Assembly: GCA_020064725.1 (NCBI GenBank)
Contig: JAGTWJ010000001.1
Span: forward strand, 4,526,001 to 4,590,000
Reading direction: 5' to 3'
Length of the DNA: 64,000 nt
DNA from: Drechslerella dactyloides
Taxonomy: Eukaryota > Ascomycota > Orbiliomycetes > Orbiliales > Orbiliaceae
Positions 25,820 through 36,557 of this stretch are shown one piece after another. Positions within the stretch are counted from its first letter, which is position 1. Every line of letters begins with the position of its first letter. The position numbers and the translations under genes were made by a program. The notes below the pieces were generated by a model that made no database searches, was not told the origin of the DNA, and saw only the letters and a list, made by a program, of their open reading frames with translations.

Positions 25820-26346
25820 CGTTGCGGTGGTGATCGAATGTGTCGTGTGGATACTCGTGCAAGTTTGTCGCGGCCAGGTATTACTCGGGTATAGGGTAGC
25901 TGTCGTTATAACTCGTTGTATCGGATGGGTAGATGGATGGAGATGGTGGTGATGATGATGATGATGTGGGTGATGGTGGTGTTAGAACTTGTACAAGAAG
26001 TGTGGGCTGAGAAGGAAAGCCAGTCACGTCGGCTGGCTGTAAACAAATACAAGCTGGCGACGATTGCCCAGCGCAACAGTCGACGCTCAGCTGAGGCTCT
26101 CTCCACAGCGCATCACGGCATGCTCTCCACGCCTTCTTCACATTTGCTACTCAGGCTGGGTACAGGACCCTCATCTACACTCTACGGTCGCACAGCTTGA
26201 CGGGAAAACTCGGTTTGGTCTATGTGATTATAGCTACGGAAAAAGGTATCGTGCACAGCCATGCAAGCGACAGCCACGCGCGAATAGCTGCCGTCCAAAT
26301 ATCATTATCGTACAGTACGAGAAATGTAAAATCAAACGCCACTCGG
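25820..26346. other. APC15 promoter and RVB2 3' flank
   Basis: Contains a GAT-rich imperfect repeat (about 25930-25975) and no convincing gene. Confidence 0.6.
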
Positions 26347-28069
26347 CTACGACAGCTCCATCGCATCCTCCCCGTTCACGGCATAGCTGCTGTCCGTGAT
26401 GAATTGGTTTTCGTATTCCGCCAGATACTGCGCGAAGCGAGTTAGCATAGGTCTTCGGATTATAAAAAAAAAAAAAAAAGTGTGAAATCAAAATCGAGAT
26501 GAGGAGCTTGCTTACCTTTGTGCTGCGCCCTGTGTCCAAGAACAACTTGAAGCTGCGGCTCACATCGTCCACCATGACTGTCTTCTTCGGTCGCTTCGAC
26601 GCGATCATGTTGGCCGTCGTGATCAGCTGCGAGGCGTAACGGAGGGACGTTTCCTGCCCAATCTTCGTCAACAGCGACAGGGCATTCGGCTCCAGCTCAA
26701 CCTCCTGCTCTTGCGCCCTTATCGACAGGATCTGCTCGATCTCCTGGGCGGAGTAACCTGGTGTCGGTATGATAAGTACTCTGTCCAACAGATCAATCGG
26801 CAGCCCGTGCGACGACTTGTAGTTCGTGCCCCGTATCCTCGTCTGTCCTCTGTTCGACGCCATGATTACAATCGGCGACAGCTCGCTCTCCAACGCTCTG
26901 TTGATGTAGGAGAAGCACTCAATGTCGAGCATGTGAATCTCATCGATGAAGAGCACCCCGGGAACGATCTCGGCCTTGCCTTCCTCCCTCCATTCTCCGA
27001 CTTTGGTGTTGATCTGGTCCCGGACTTCGGACCTGATTTCACCAGTGTCCCCGGAGAACAGAGCCAAGAATCCCTGCGTCCGCGAATTGATCACATCGAT
27101 CTCGTGCAGGGATACGGTGTGGACGACTTCGCGTCGCTTCTGCAACTCTCCCTCCGGGCACTGCAGGAACTTTGTGTCGGGGCCCATGGCGTCGTAGTCG
27201 CGAGCCCGGGAGTAGGAGCGGCCGAGCTTGGTGACTTTGCCGGACGACTTGTCGAGCGAGATGATGTCGCCGGCGATGACCTTCTCCTTCGACATGCTAT
27301 CGATCATCTTGGCGCCCATGTCCCAGACGGCCTCCATATCGGTCGTCTTCATCGTGAGCTTGCCTTGTTTCGTGCCCTGCGTAAACCCAACTTGATTTTA
27401 GCGCGTCTATGCCACGAATGCACGCGTGGATGTGGCCCGAGGAGCACTTACGCCGGTGACGGATCTGTCGACCTGGATTTCGACCACCTCACCCTCAATG
27501 ATCTCCGTCTCCTCCTTGATTCTGACGCCGATTGACTTTCTGAACGCCTGCGTGAGAGCCTCCGTCTTGGACATTTCAAGCGAGAAGATTTCGGTGGATG
27601 TGAGGATCGTGAAGGGGACGTCGGTGCCGAGACTCTGCGCCATGCCCATCGCAATGGCCGTCTTTCCGGTACTATGAACGAAAAAAACCAAATCGTCAGT
27701 ACCGCGTCGTCGCGTGTATGATGCCACCAGCACTGCAGTCGTACCTCGGCGGACCAGCCATCAAGATCGCGCGGCCCGCAATCTTGCCGTCACGGACCAT
27801 CTGCAGGATGACCGCGGCGGCCTTGCGGGCCTTTTCCTGGCCGATGAGTCCCTGGGCATTGGCTCGCGGCTGTAGCGTGTCCTGCTCGATGCCGAGGCCC
27901 CGGATGTGTGAGTGCGACGCGATGAGGTTGAGACCGCGGATGTCTCTGGACTCAGAGACTGTCGTGATCGCTTGCTGGAGCGGTTCGTCGTGTGTTAGCG
28001 AGCTGTCCCGCGTAGCAAGCAGAAGTTTTCTTTCAACGGAGAGACGACGCAATGCAGCACACGTACCAT
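26347..28069 (-). CDS. RVB2: RuvB-like AAA+ ATPase 2 (Rvb2/reptin)
   Basis: Rvb2 forms a heterododecamer with Rvb1 in INO80, SWR1, NuA4-related and R2TP complexes. The first coding exon consists of the ATG alone (28069-28067), directly followed by GTACGT. The next exon continues QAITTVSESRDIRGLNLIAS, the conserved N-terminus. Walker A is split by an intron and reads GPPSTGKTA after splicing. The DII OB-fold insertion follows, then Walker B VLFIDEIHMLD, sensor 1 MASNRG and the sensor 2 region ASQLITTANMIASKRPKK. The last intron (near 26448-26514) contains a 16-nt T run on the coding strand. The final exon adds YLAEYENQFITDSSYAVNGE and ends MELS. No lesion is seen. It is divergent from UFD1. 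Confidence 0.95.
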
Positions 28070-28560
28070 CTTGGATCGGATACGGGACACCCTAGCTGGC
28101 GATACCAAAGCTGATGGCTTCCGATTCGACAGGCGGTGACGAGTGCGGGAAAGAAGCGGTGGTGAAAGACGGCGACGGAGAGCGGGTGCAGGGTGATGGA
28201 GAGCTAGAAGTCTGCGTCTGCGCCGACGCGACAAGCGAAGCTACGAGAGTGGAGGATGACCTAAGCAGCCCGCCCACCTGGCCGGCCCTCGCGCCCTCAC
28301 CCTCCACGCCTCGTGCTCCGGACAACCTCTCCTCCTCGCCACGGCCGCGATATCACGACCACCGCCGAGTAATTTCTACCTCTGCTGCACTCTCGGCCCT
28401 TCTCGAAAGCCCTTCATCATGGTAAGCATGCATCCTTCCCAGCACTTCCTCCCTCTCCCCGCAATAGATATCCCTCCATCTCCCTCAACCGCTATCGCAT
28501 CCACATCCGCATACGTCACCCAGATAGATGCTAGGTAGCTAGCTAGCTAACCACGACATC
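28070..28560. promoter_or_regulatory. Divergent promoter of RVB2 and UFD1
   Basis: A 491-bp interval separates the two start codons. It contains a 103-codon plus-strand ORF (28114-28425) without recognisable features, an ATG immediately followed by GTAAGC near 28419, and an AGCT repeat just before the UFD1 start. The ATG/GTAAGC could be a 5' UTR donor or an upstream start. Both genes serve protein-complex assembly or degradation, so co-regulation is plausible but unproven. Confidence 0.5.
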
Positions 28561-29866
28561 ATGTCCTACTCCGACTACCAGAGCTTCGGCTTCTACGACG
28601 ACTATGACGGCCCGGGCGCCGGCATGCACCGGCCCACCCGCCGCTTCGACGAGTACTACCGCTGCTACCCCGTCGCGATGATGCCCACGGGCCGCGAGAA
28701 CCTCAACTACGGCGGCAAGGTCATCATGCCGTCCAGCGCGCTCGACAAGCTGACCCGCCTGCACATCTCCTACCCGATGCTGTTCGAGCTGCACAACGGC
28801 CGCGGCAAGATGACGCACTGCGGTGTGCTCGAATTTATTGCGGAGGAAGGCAGGATATACCTCCCGCAGTGGGTGCGTAGCTTGAGATCTCCCCGACTTG
28901 TGCCTCTATATAATTCTGACGATGCTCTCTATCTACCAGATCATGCAAACGCTGCTCCTCGAGCCCGGCGACCTGCTCCAGGTCAAGTCGACGGATTTAC
29001 CTCCCGGCTCCTTCATCAAGCTGCAGCCGCAGTCCGTCGAGTTCCTCGACATCTCCGACCCGAAAGCCGTCCTCGAGAACGCCCTGCGCAACTTCTCCGC
29101 CCTGTCCAAGGACGACATATTCTCCTTCTCCTACAACGATACCGTTTTCGAGATCGCCGTCCTGGAGGTCAAGCCCGACGCACGCAACAGTGCCATCTCC
29201 GTCACCGAAACCGACATCGAGGTCGACTTTGCCCCGCCCGTCGGATACGTCGAGCCCGAGCGAAGCAAGCCCGCCAGCAGCGTCAACTCGACCCGCCCGT
29301 CGTCAGCGATGGCCGGCGGCCTTGGTGCGACCGCGGGGCAAGGCGCCATGGCCGCACAGATCGGCTACCAGGACCTGGCGCCCGGCTCGTCCAGCAGCAA
29401 ACATCTCAAGCCGTCCGACGCGTTCGCCGGCGCCGGCCAGAAGCTCGTCAACCGGAAGAGCAAATCGAAGCCCGGCACGCCTGCCCCGCCCCCGCCCCCG
29501 CCCCCGCCGTCGAGCACAGCCGCCCCACCGATACCGTCCATACGGCTGCCCGCCAACGGCAAGATCATCGACACGACAACGCTGATGCGAGACGGCAAGC
29601 CGCCCCCCGCGCCGCTGCGGGTACCGTTCGGCACGCTCTTCTTCGGCTACGAGATCACGCCCGTGAAGAAGACCGAGGGCGGCGACGAGGACGCCTCAAA
29701 GTCGACGTTCTCCGGCCAGGGACAGAGTCTCCGCGCCGCTGCGAAGCGGAAAGACCGCGACTCTTCAGTAGACTCGAAGGGCAAGGGCAAGGCACCCGCG
29801 GGCAGCAGCAGCGGTGTTTCCGCCGGCAGAACGTTGCGAGGGAAGGAAGTGATCGAGATTGACTAG
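28561..29866 (+). CDS. UFD1: Ubiquitin fusion degradation protein 1 (Ufd1)
   Basis: Two exons (28561-28872 and 28940-29866) give 412 aa. Ufd1 works with Npl4 as the ubiquitin-binding cofactor of Cdc48/p97 in ERAD and other extraction pathways. The N-terminal double-psi beta-barrel is clear: FDEYYRCYPVAMM, GGKVIMPSSALDKL, MLFELHNGR, GVLEFIAEEGRIYLPQW, then LLLEPGDLLQVKSTDLPPG and FIKLQPQSVEFLDISDPKAV. The Pro-rich middle (nine consecutive Pro) and the segment FGTLFFGYEITPVKK are the regions expected to contact Cdc48 and Npl4. The tail is Lys/Ser-rich. The gene is GC-rich with strong C-ending codon bias, which opens a long second frame over the same DNA. The gene runs towards RAD57. Confidence 0.93.
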
Positions 29867-30170
29867 CCTTCCTTCTCGTGATCTGAACACGTTCCTTCCT
29901 TCCTCCCTTCCTTGTACCTCGCTGTTCTCGCGCGATATGGGAGAGTAGCAATTTAGTACAGCTAGTCCAGTCCATCTACACACCGGCGTTGGATCGTTTC
30001 AATCATTTTCTTCTTGAGTCTCTGGCGTTCCTGTGACGGTGCATGGTCGATGATAGAACGGGGAAAAAAAATATGGCCTTAGTCAGTTAACGGACGTTCC
30101 AATACAAACAAGCGCTGCGCACTGGATCGATCAAGTGTCCATAGTATATACCACCCAGTCAAGTGACATT

Positions 30171-30224
<54 letters not shown>

Positions 30225-30342
30225 CAATTTCTATACGTATACGTCGCTCGCATTATAAAACACGCCTCGAACGCCCACCATGCATTTAAATACACCTATG
30301 CAAATGGGTATCAGAGCTACAGATCGATGTCATGCTCCATCC
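29867..30342. other. Convergent 3' region of UFD1 and RAD57, with microsatellite
   Basis: Contains the GTA repeat listed separately and no gene. Confidence 0.7.
30171..30224. repeat. (GTA)18 trinucleotide microsatellite
   Basis: Eighteen perfect GTA units in the UFD1/RAD57 convergent spacer. Likely length-polymorphic between strains. Confidence 0.95.
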
Positions 30343-31982
30343 TCATCCATCAGTATTAGTATCACGTCCCTTCAGGCCCCTCACACCCCCTTCCCAGATC
30401 TCATACTCAAGCGGCACCCCGCTCTCCGCCCAGGGCGCAAACACAACCCTCATCCACCGCCTTGTATATTCTTCCCACCCTTCCTCGCCCTCCGCTGCCG
30501 CCACGGTATCCCCCGCACCACCGACACCACCCGTAGCAGCATCACCACGGACGGGCCGTCCGAACGTTCCCTTCACCAACGCTATCCGCGCATCCAGCAG
30601 ATTCGTCCACGCCATCCCCAGCGCTGGCGTCTTCAACTTGCCCGCCGCAGCCGCGAGCGCCTCGTCCGTCTCGTCAACGTCGCCCCACCCGGTGAACCAG
30701 CGCGCTTGATAGTCGTACGTGAGCAGGATGTCATCGTCGGCGGAATTCGCCGCCGTGCTCGGAATTTGGCTCGTCGCGATGTCCTGCGATGATGATGGGT
30801 ATCCCGGCGGCCAGCGCGATGACGAGGGGAGCGTGCTCGGCGTGGACGGGAACGTTGGTCTGTCGTGGTTATTGTTCGGGCGGCGGTAGGGTTCGAAGAC
30901 GTCGGAGACCTGGTTTGCTACTACTATCGCGATGTTCTTGCGGACTGCCATCTCTTTGAGACAGGTGCCTAAGCGGACGATGTCACCCGCCCGTCTTGCG
31001 AGTTTATTCACCCGTCCCCTTCCTTTACTCTTTTCCTTGGGTTTCGGCGTGGTAGACGTAGTATTGGTATTGGAGTCCCCGCCGGCGGTATCATCGTCGT
31101 CGTCGTCGACGCGGAAATTCGCAGCGATGCTGTCGACAATCACCAGCCCGACGCCGAAGCGGTCGATGGCAACAGGCAGCTGGTACCGTACGATATGCTC
31201 TAGCGTGTCGAGATACTGGCACATCGCGGTCTGTATGCGGTCCAGCGACAGCGTCTCCCAGTCGGGCACCTGCCGCTGCTGCAGGCCCGCGAGCATGCTG
31301 GCCATGCGCTTGGTTGAGATCTGGGACTCCGTGCAAATGTAGATTGCGCTGCGGTTGTGCGGGGGCTGCTGGATCGCGAAGCACAGGCGCAGTAGCATCT
31401 GCGTCTTGCCAACGCCGCTATACCGTCATTATCTCGTTAGCCTTGTGAATTCATACTGCATGGGCGAAATGCAAGATGAATGGGAGAGGAAATGCGTGAT
31501 GAAGGGAGGAATACGCACCTCTCGCCAACTATCTCGGTGACACTCCCGGTCATCACCCCGCCGCTCAACAGCCCGTCGACACCGTCATCACCCACAGCGA
31601 CGAACCCCTGCGCCCGCCCCAACGCCGCCATATTCCTCCCGCTCGTCCCGCCAACCGCAGGTCCTTTCCTCCCCGCGCGTCCCCTCCCTCCACCTCTGCC
31701 GCCGCTCCCATTACCGCTGCCGCCGCCGCCGGTTCTCGCCGCAGCGACGACAGCAGGCCCCAGCGTCTCCGAGTTGAGCGCGTCGCGCACCGCGTCGACT
31801 ATCCGGTTGACATCGTTCAGGCTGATCCGCGCGCGCTGGCAGATCGTCCGCGGGTCCAGCGTGACGAGATCCACCGTCGTGATGTTGCATGCGTCAAACG
31901 CGGGCGAATGCCGGTCGAGCAGGGGGCGGAGCTGCGGCGTCGTCGTGTAGATGTTTGGAAGGAGCGTGAGGATGTCGGTCAT
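30343..31982 (-). CDS. RAD57: RecA/Rad51-family recombination mediator, Rad57-like
   Basis: Two exons (31982-31519 and 31417-30343) give 512 aa. The N-terminal helix-hairpin region (TVDLVTLDPRTICQRARISL) resembles Rad51 paralogues. The intron splits Walker A, which reads GESGVGKTQMLLRLCFAIQ after splicing; Walker B is VGLVIVDSIAANFR. The strand IAIVVANQVSDVFEP and the LGMAWTNLLDARIAL segment are typical of Rad57/XRCC3. Rad57 with Rad55 stabilises Rad51 filaments during homologous recombination. Unusual insertions are a Gly/Arg-rich linker before the ATPase core (about residues 85-110, RGGGRGRAGRKG) and a Thr/Pro/Lys-rich loop after Walker B. XRCC3-like naming would be equally fair. Confidence 0.8.
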
Positions 31983-32492
31983 TGAGGTCGTGCATGCGTG
32001 CAGCCAGCCAGGCGGTGAGTTGCGGTTTGTTGGCGAGCGCGAGCTCGAGTCCGGCTAGCTAGCTGCTGTGCTAGTTGCCGCACCTCTCACCAAGCTAGCT
32101 GAAACGCCAGCTCTGGAAACACCCTTACGCACGATACTACATTCCAAGCTACGCGGAAACAATGAAGTTCATGGGATAATTCTTAGAGTACGCCGCTATC
32201 CTGTCCGGCGGTAATATAAATACACGAAGGAAAGAAGTAAAAGTAAACAGTCCCATCCATCCTGCCATCATTAAAAGTAAAAGAATAAAACGTATGCAAC
32301 AAGGCCTACTACATCAAATGAAAAGCATCCTATAGAAAAAGCAGGGAAAAAAAAAAAAAAACATCCGAGCCCGTAGAACACCGTAACCCGAGCCTGTTGA
32401 AACATTAAAACGCGAGGTAGTACCATGATTGAGGCGAATAAGGTAAGCACTGCCAAGGGAATATATTCTGAATAAGCGGAGGATCCGAAATT
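31983..32492. other. RAD57 promoter and demethylase 3' flank
   Basis: A 15-nt A run near 32346 and a short AGCT run near 32055. No gene is seen. Confidence 0.6.
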
Positions 32493-35400
32493 TCATGAGA
32501 GGGGCTGAAAGTTCCCCGGGGACACATCAGAGTTGATACCAGGAGAAGAGGAAGAAGCGACAGATGCCCGGTTGAGTGACCGAGCGGACGACAAAAGATA
32601 GAAAACGTTCTCGATAGCCAAATTAAACTGTCTTCGTCTCTCTTCCACACTGAACGGCTTGGCAATCCGCCCTTGCTTCCAATCTTCCATCAGATTTGCA
32701 AAGATCACTTGCATGAGAACAGAGTTTGACTGTCCAGCATACCGAGTCGAGCAGATGTAAGCAGTGCGGACGTATAACTGCTCGTATCCCCCGGGTACAA
32801 CGCTCGCTGTCTAAGAAGGCGTCGCAGAGGATAGAGGAGCGGGCTGCAGGGGAATGTTTGGTGGTGCCGGTGCCACTGTGGATCCGCTGGGCACGGGCGG
32901 TTGGGCTGCCAGAGGAGTAACAGTCGGCTGCATCGCCGGCGCCGCAGCAGACACGGGCGGCGGACCGGTATTAACTGTGCCCGCCGGCCTAGGTGCGCTG
33001 TTGGCCGGAAGCTGGACTCGATTCATTGTTGTTGATGTATAGCTGACGCGGTGCGGAGTGCCTTGGAAGGTTTGAAAATTCGTCGGCTGAAGAGGGCTCT
33101 GCTGGGTCTGTTAGCCACTATCTCGAACCTTGAAAACGCGCATATACATGGTATCACTTACGTAGAAAACTCTCCTGCCTCCGTTGGCAGATGCGACAAC
33201 GAACCGCTGTCCGTTGCTCGTGCTGGCGATGGGACCGGCAGGCTGTGGAGTCGGCGGCTGACGCCAATTCTGCGTGTGATACACTTGCGGGATCTGTCTC
33301 GTGTTACCGTTGGCGATAGGCAGTTGCTGCTGTTGAACTTGCTGCTGCTGCTGAGCTTGCTGCTGCTGTTGGGCTTGCTGCAACGCCTGCTGCTGTTGCT
33401 GGTGATAGTACGCCTGCTGCCGCTGCTGTGCTGCCGCCATCGCCTGCATCCGAGCAGCCTGTTCCGCCTGCGTCATATAGCAGGGTCCAGAGTCGCTATT
33501 GCTGCTTCGTCGTTGCAAATGGGGCTCCACAGCATCCTTATCCGCAACCCGAACGTTCGGGTCCTTCGTCCAGGCTGGAATATTCTCCGTCGAGTGCTCC
33601 CCAACGTAGTACCAGATCTTAATCGCAGGTTCCTGGTAGGGATTTCGCTCAACAGGGTGTCTATGGAATTCTGCCCACGAATACCTCGAAGTCTCCGGAA
33701 GGAACTGGTCGCCTGTGTTCGGGATGTCGGCGTAAAAGTCGGTCTTCTTGGGCTCCACAGCTACGCGCTTGCCTTTACCATCTGTCCTGACCGATGCGAG
33801 TGACGATCGGCTCTTGCTTGGTTTCGCGACAGGTGCTGTCTTCATTATCGACGAGCACAACGCGTACTTCCACTCAACCTCGACGACATGCCCGTTGGGG
33901 AGAACCCCCACCAGAAGCATCTGCTCGCTTATCCTGTTCTCCAGAACGAGACCTGCGAATATATCACCGAGATACAGCTGGAGCTGGATGATATCGCCCG
34001 GCTGTAGCTTCCTGGCGAACTCAGATATGGACGAATCTTGCTCGAGTATCTCCGGCGTATGCTCCTTCGGCCGCTTCGGCCTGTGGAAGCGACACCTGAA
34101 ATCGAGCTCGGTCTTCTGCGTAGTATTTCCACTGTCGTCCTTGACCTCCTCAACGACGATGTTCTGCACCAGCACACCGGCAGCAGCGGCACACGTAGCA
34201 TGGTACGCTCTGACACACTTCGTTTCCGAGCACTGGAAGCAGGCACCTTGCTTAAGGCGACAGAAGTAGCACTTGAGATTCGTCCGGGCAGGCGGGATAG
34301 CGGATGTATTCGAAATCCTCTCTTCGTTCGTCTCTGGGTCCGTCGTAAAGAACGTCTCCGGAATATACATCGCGCACAATCTATGAAACGTCAGCTTGGT
34401 TCCCGGCATCCATCAAGAGATTCTTGCGACTCACTTGTGAGCTTTCTTGCCCTCGTCGGTGTTGAGCAGACCTTCGTGCTTGGGATCATTCGGACAGAGT
34501 GTGCACTTGAAACGGGTAAATTAGTTAAGTTTCTCGCTTGTATATAGTCTTCTGGAATACTCACGACATTTGCAGCCGGCTTGGAGAATTTGATCTTAAG
34601 CTTCTTAACCGTGCGACTGGCATCTCCTTCCGATTTCCTCTTCTTCGTAGATTTCGACCGTTTTGGCTTCTTGGCTCCATCCTCACCCTCTCCGATACTT
34701 TCAGGAGGCGTGGGGAGATCCGTCGGCTCATCGTCGCTGCCTTCTTCCTCCTCTTCTTCCTCAGATGCAAGCTCATCCTCTGTCGGTATTCCGTATAACT
34801 TTCGCTCGATTTCGTTGGCATCAACCCAGACCGCATCGTCGATACATTCGCACTTCTTCGCGACCCGACCATAATCCAGCCAGGCCTCTGTCGCAAAGTT
34901 CACGCTCTCCGCGCAGTTGTAGCCCATGTTGTATCCAGCATGGTATCCGAACGGGAAGGTAATGACAAACTCTCCCTCGTGGTGGACGAGCTTGTTGACC
35001 TTGATGTTGTAGTGGGTCTCGAGATACGAAGGCGAGGCTAAGAACGTCTTGTGGCGCAAGAACTGGTCGCACTTCTTCGCTTCCGTCGGCCAGATGTTCT
35101 TCATTGCGGCGGCGAACTTTGGTGCGTCTTCCTGGCTGATCGAGTACCACTGCTTCGGCGCTCCGAAGTGGATGTAGTTGATGGAGTACAGATCGACGTC
35201 CTCCAAATGCCACGAGAAGGTCGCCTTCCACATACCGAGATAAAGATAGGCGGTGTTGACACCCGGCAGCTTCGTGCCCAGGCAATCCAGGATGTTTTCT
35301 AGGTGCGCAACATTCCAACTCGTTGTTGTGTCGTCAAAGAGCGATCCCGGCATATCCGCACCATACAGCGGGTTGTTGTATGTGAGCGTCCGCCAATAAT

Positions 35401-36557
35401 GTCTCTCAAGTTCTTCGCATCTCTCCGGCGTGAACTCCTCGGGATTCTGGAGCCGATAGTCAAACCCGTTCCAGATCTCCTCGGCTTCGGCAGCGGCTTC
35501 AGCAAGTTGCTCCTTCGTTTTACGGACATAGACGCGCCTGGGCTTCGCTGCAGGCTGTCGTCCCTTCTTCGATGTTGATGTTGGCGTCGGTGTCGGCGCT
35601 GGCGTGCCTTCCGTGGCTTCTTCCTCCTTCACAGGCGTGTCGGCAGTTTGGGTTTCGTCGCCCGGGGGAGGTGTAAGCGGCTTCTGAACCTGGGCTTCTT
35701 CTTCAGCCGGAGGTACAGCAGTGCTCTGTCGGGTCGGCCTCGACGGCCGCGGCCTAGGCTTCGACCGGGTATCTTGATTCTTGCGTCGCTCTCCTCGTTT
35801 AGCCGGCGGCTGATGTTCGCTCGACTCGCAGGCCTGTCGCCACTGGGGAAGGTTGTAGGTCTTCTGTTTCTGGAGATTCGTCTGACGGTAGACTCCGGTC
35901 GTGCCGCCGATGTGCTGGGCGATCGGGTTCTTAATTTTGATATCGCGAACCTTCTCGTCGAGGGGAGGAAGCGAGTCCCGCCTGCACGCACAACAACAGA
36001 TGAGCGATCCGCCTTTATCTGCGATCAATGTGAGGGAGAGGGAACATACCATTCCTTGGGTGGGATAATCTTAATGATGCCGGACTTCATGCCATAGTGA
36101 TCGATTTTTGCAACGAACTTCTTGAACGATTTGAATTGGTGCATCGTCTGCAGGACGGAGACCGTTAGCGTCATCGAATTGCAAATATGTGTAACAAAAC
36201 ACCTGCGCATGTGACCCCGCGATAGTCGAAATATCCAGAATCCTACGTTTCTCAAATCGCTAGAATCGGATAAGGAAGACTTACGGGCTTAAAGACGGGA
36301 ACCTTTCCGTTACCATAGTAGTGATCAGGGAATATCTCTCCGATATCCTCATCTTCGTCAACTTGCATAGCATCAACATTGTCGGTGCTTGGATTGGTAG
36401 CCTCCGATGTAGCCGGTGGCTCGGGAGCCTGCTGCTCATTCGATGCTTCGGCGGGTTCAACTGTGGGCGCGGGAGCAGCCGTCGTGGGACTGTCGACAAC
36501 GTTCGCATTGTCGTCGCAGATGGCAGCGGCCGCCGCTGCCTCGGCGGAGGTGGACAT
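32493..36557 (-). CDS. kdmA: KDM4/JMJD2-type histone demethylase (JmjN-JmjC-PHD)
   Basis: Multi-exon gene for a nuclear Fe(II)/2-oxoglutarate dioxygenase expected to demethylate H3K9/H3K36. Exon 1 (36557-36285) ends in the JmjN motif VPVFKP, continued by TMHQFKSFKKFVAKIDHYG and IIKIIPPKEW. The JmjC domain has WHLEDVDLYSINYIHFGAP, where the His and Glu are iron ligands, and YHAGYNMGYNCAESVNFA with the distal His. A Lys/Arg linker leads to an extended PHD finger (CTLCPNDPKHEGLL ... CYFCRLKQGACFQC ... CVRAYHATCA), then a double-Tudor-like stretch and a Gln-rich region. An in-frame TAG at 32811-32813 closes the simplest model at SSATPS. A 66-nt in-frame intron (32876-32811) would remove it and extend to 32493; I give the longer span. 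The symbol follows A. nidulans kdmA. Confidence 0.85.
33318..33432. repeat. CAG/CTG-rich tract encoding poly-Gln
   Basis: Imperfect CTG repeats (plus strand) encode a Gln-rich stretch in the demethylase C-terminal half. Interrupted runs of three to seven Gln are separated by Ala, Leu, His and Tyr. Confidence 0.85.

Noticed and set aside
28561..29862. 433-codon plus ORF starting at the UFD1 ATG
   Set aside because: It reads through the UFD1 intron and then continues in the wrong frame as Arg/Ala-rich sequence. The spliced frame gives Ufd1.
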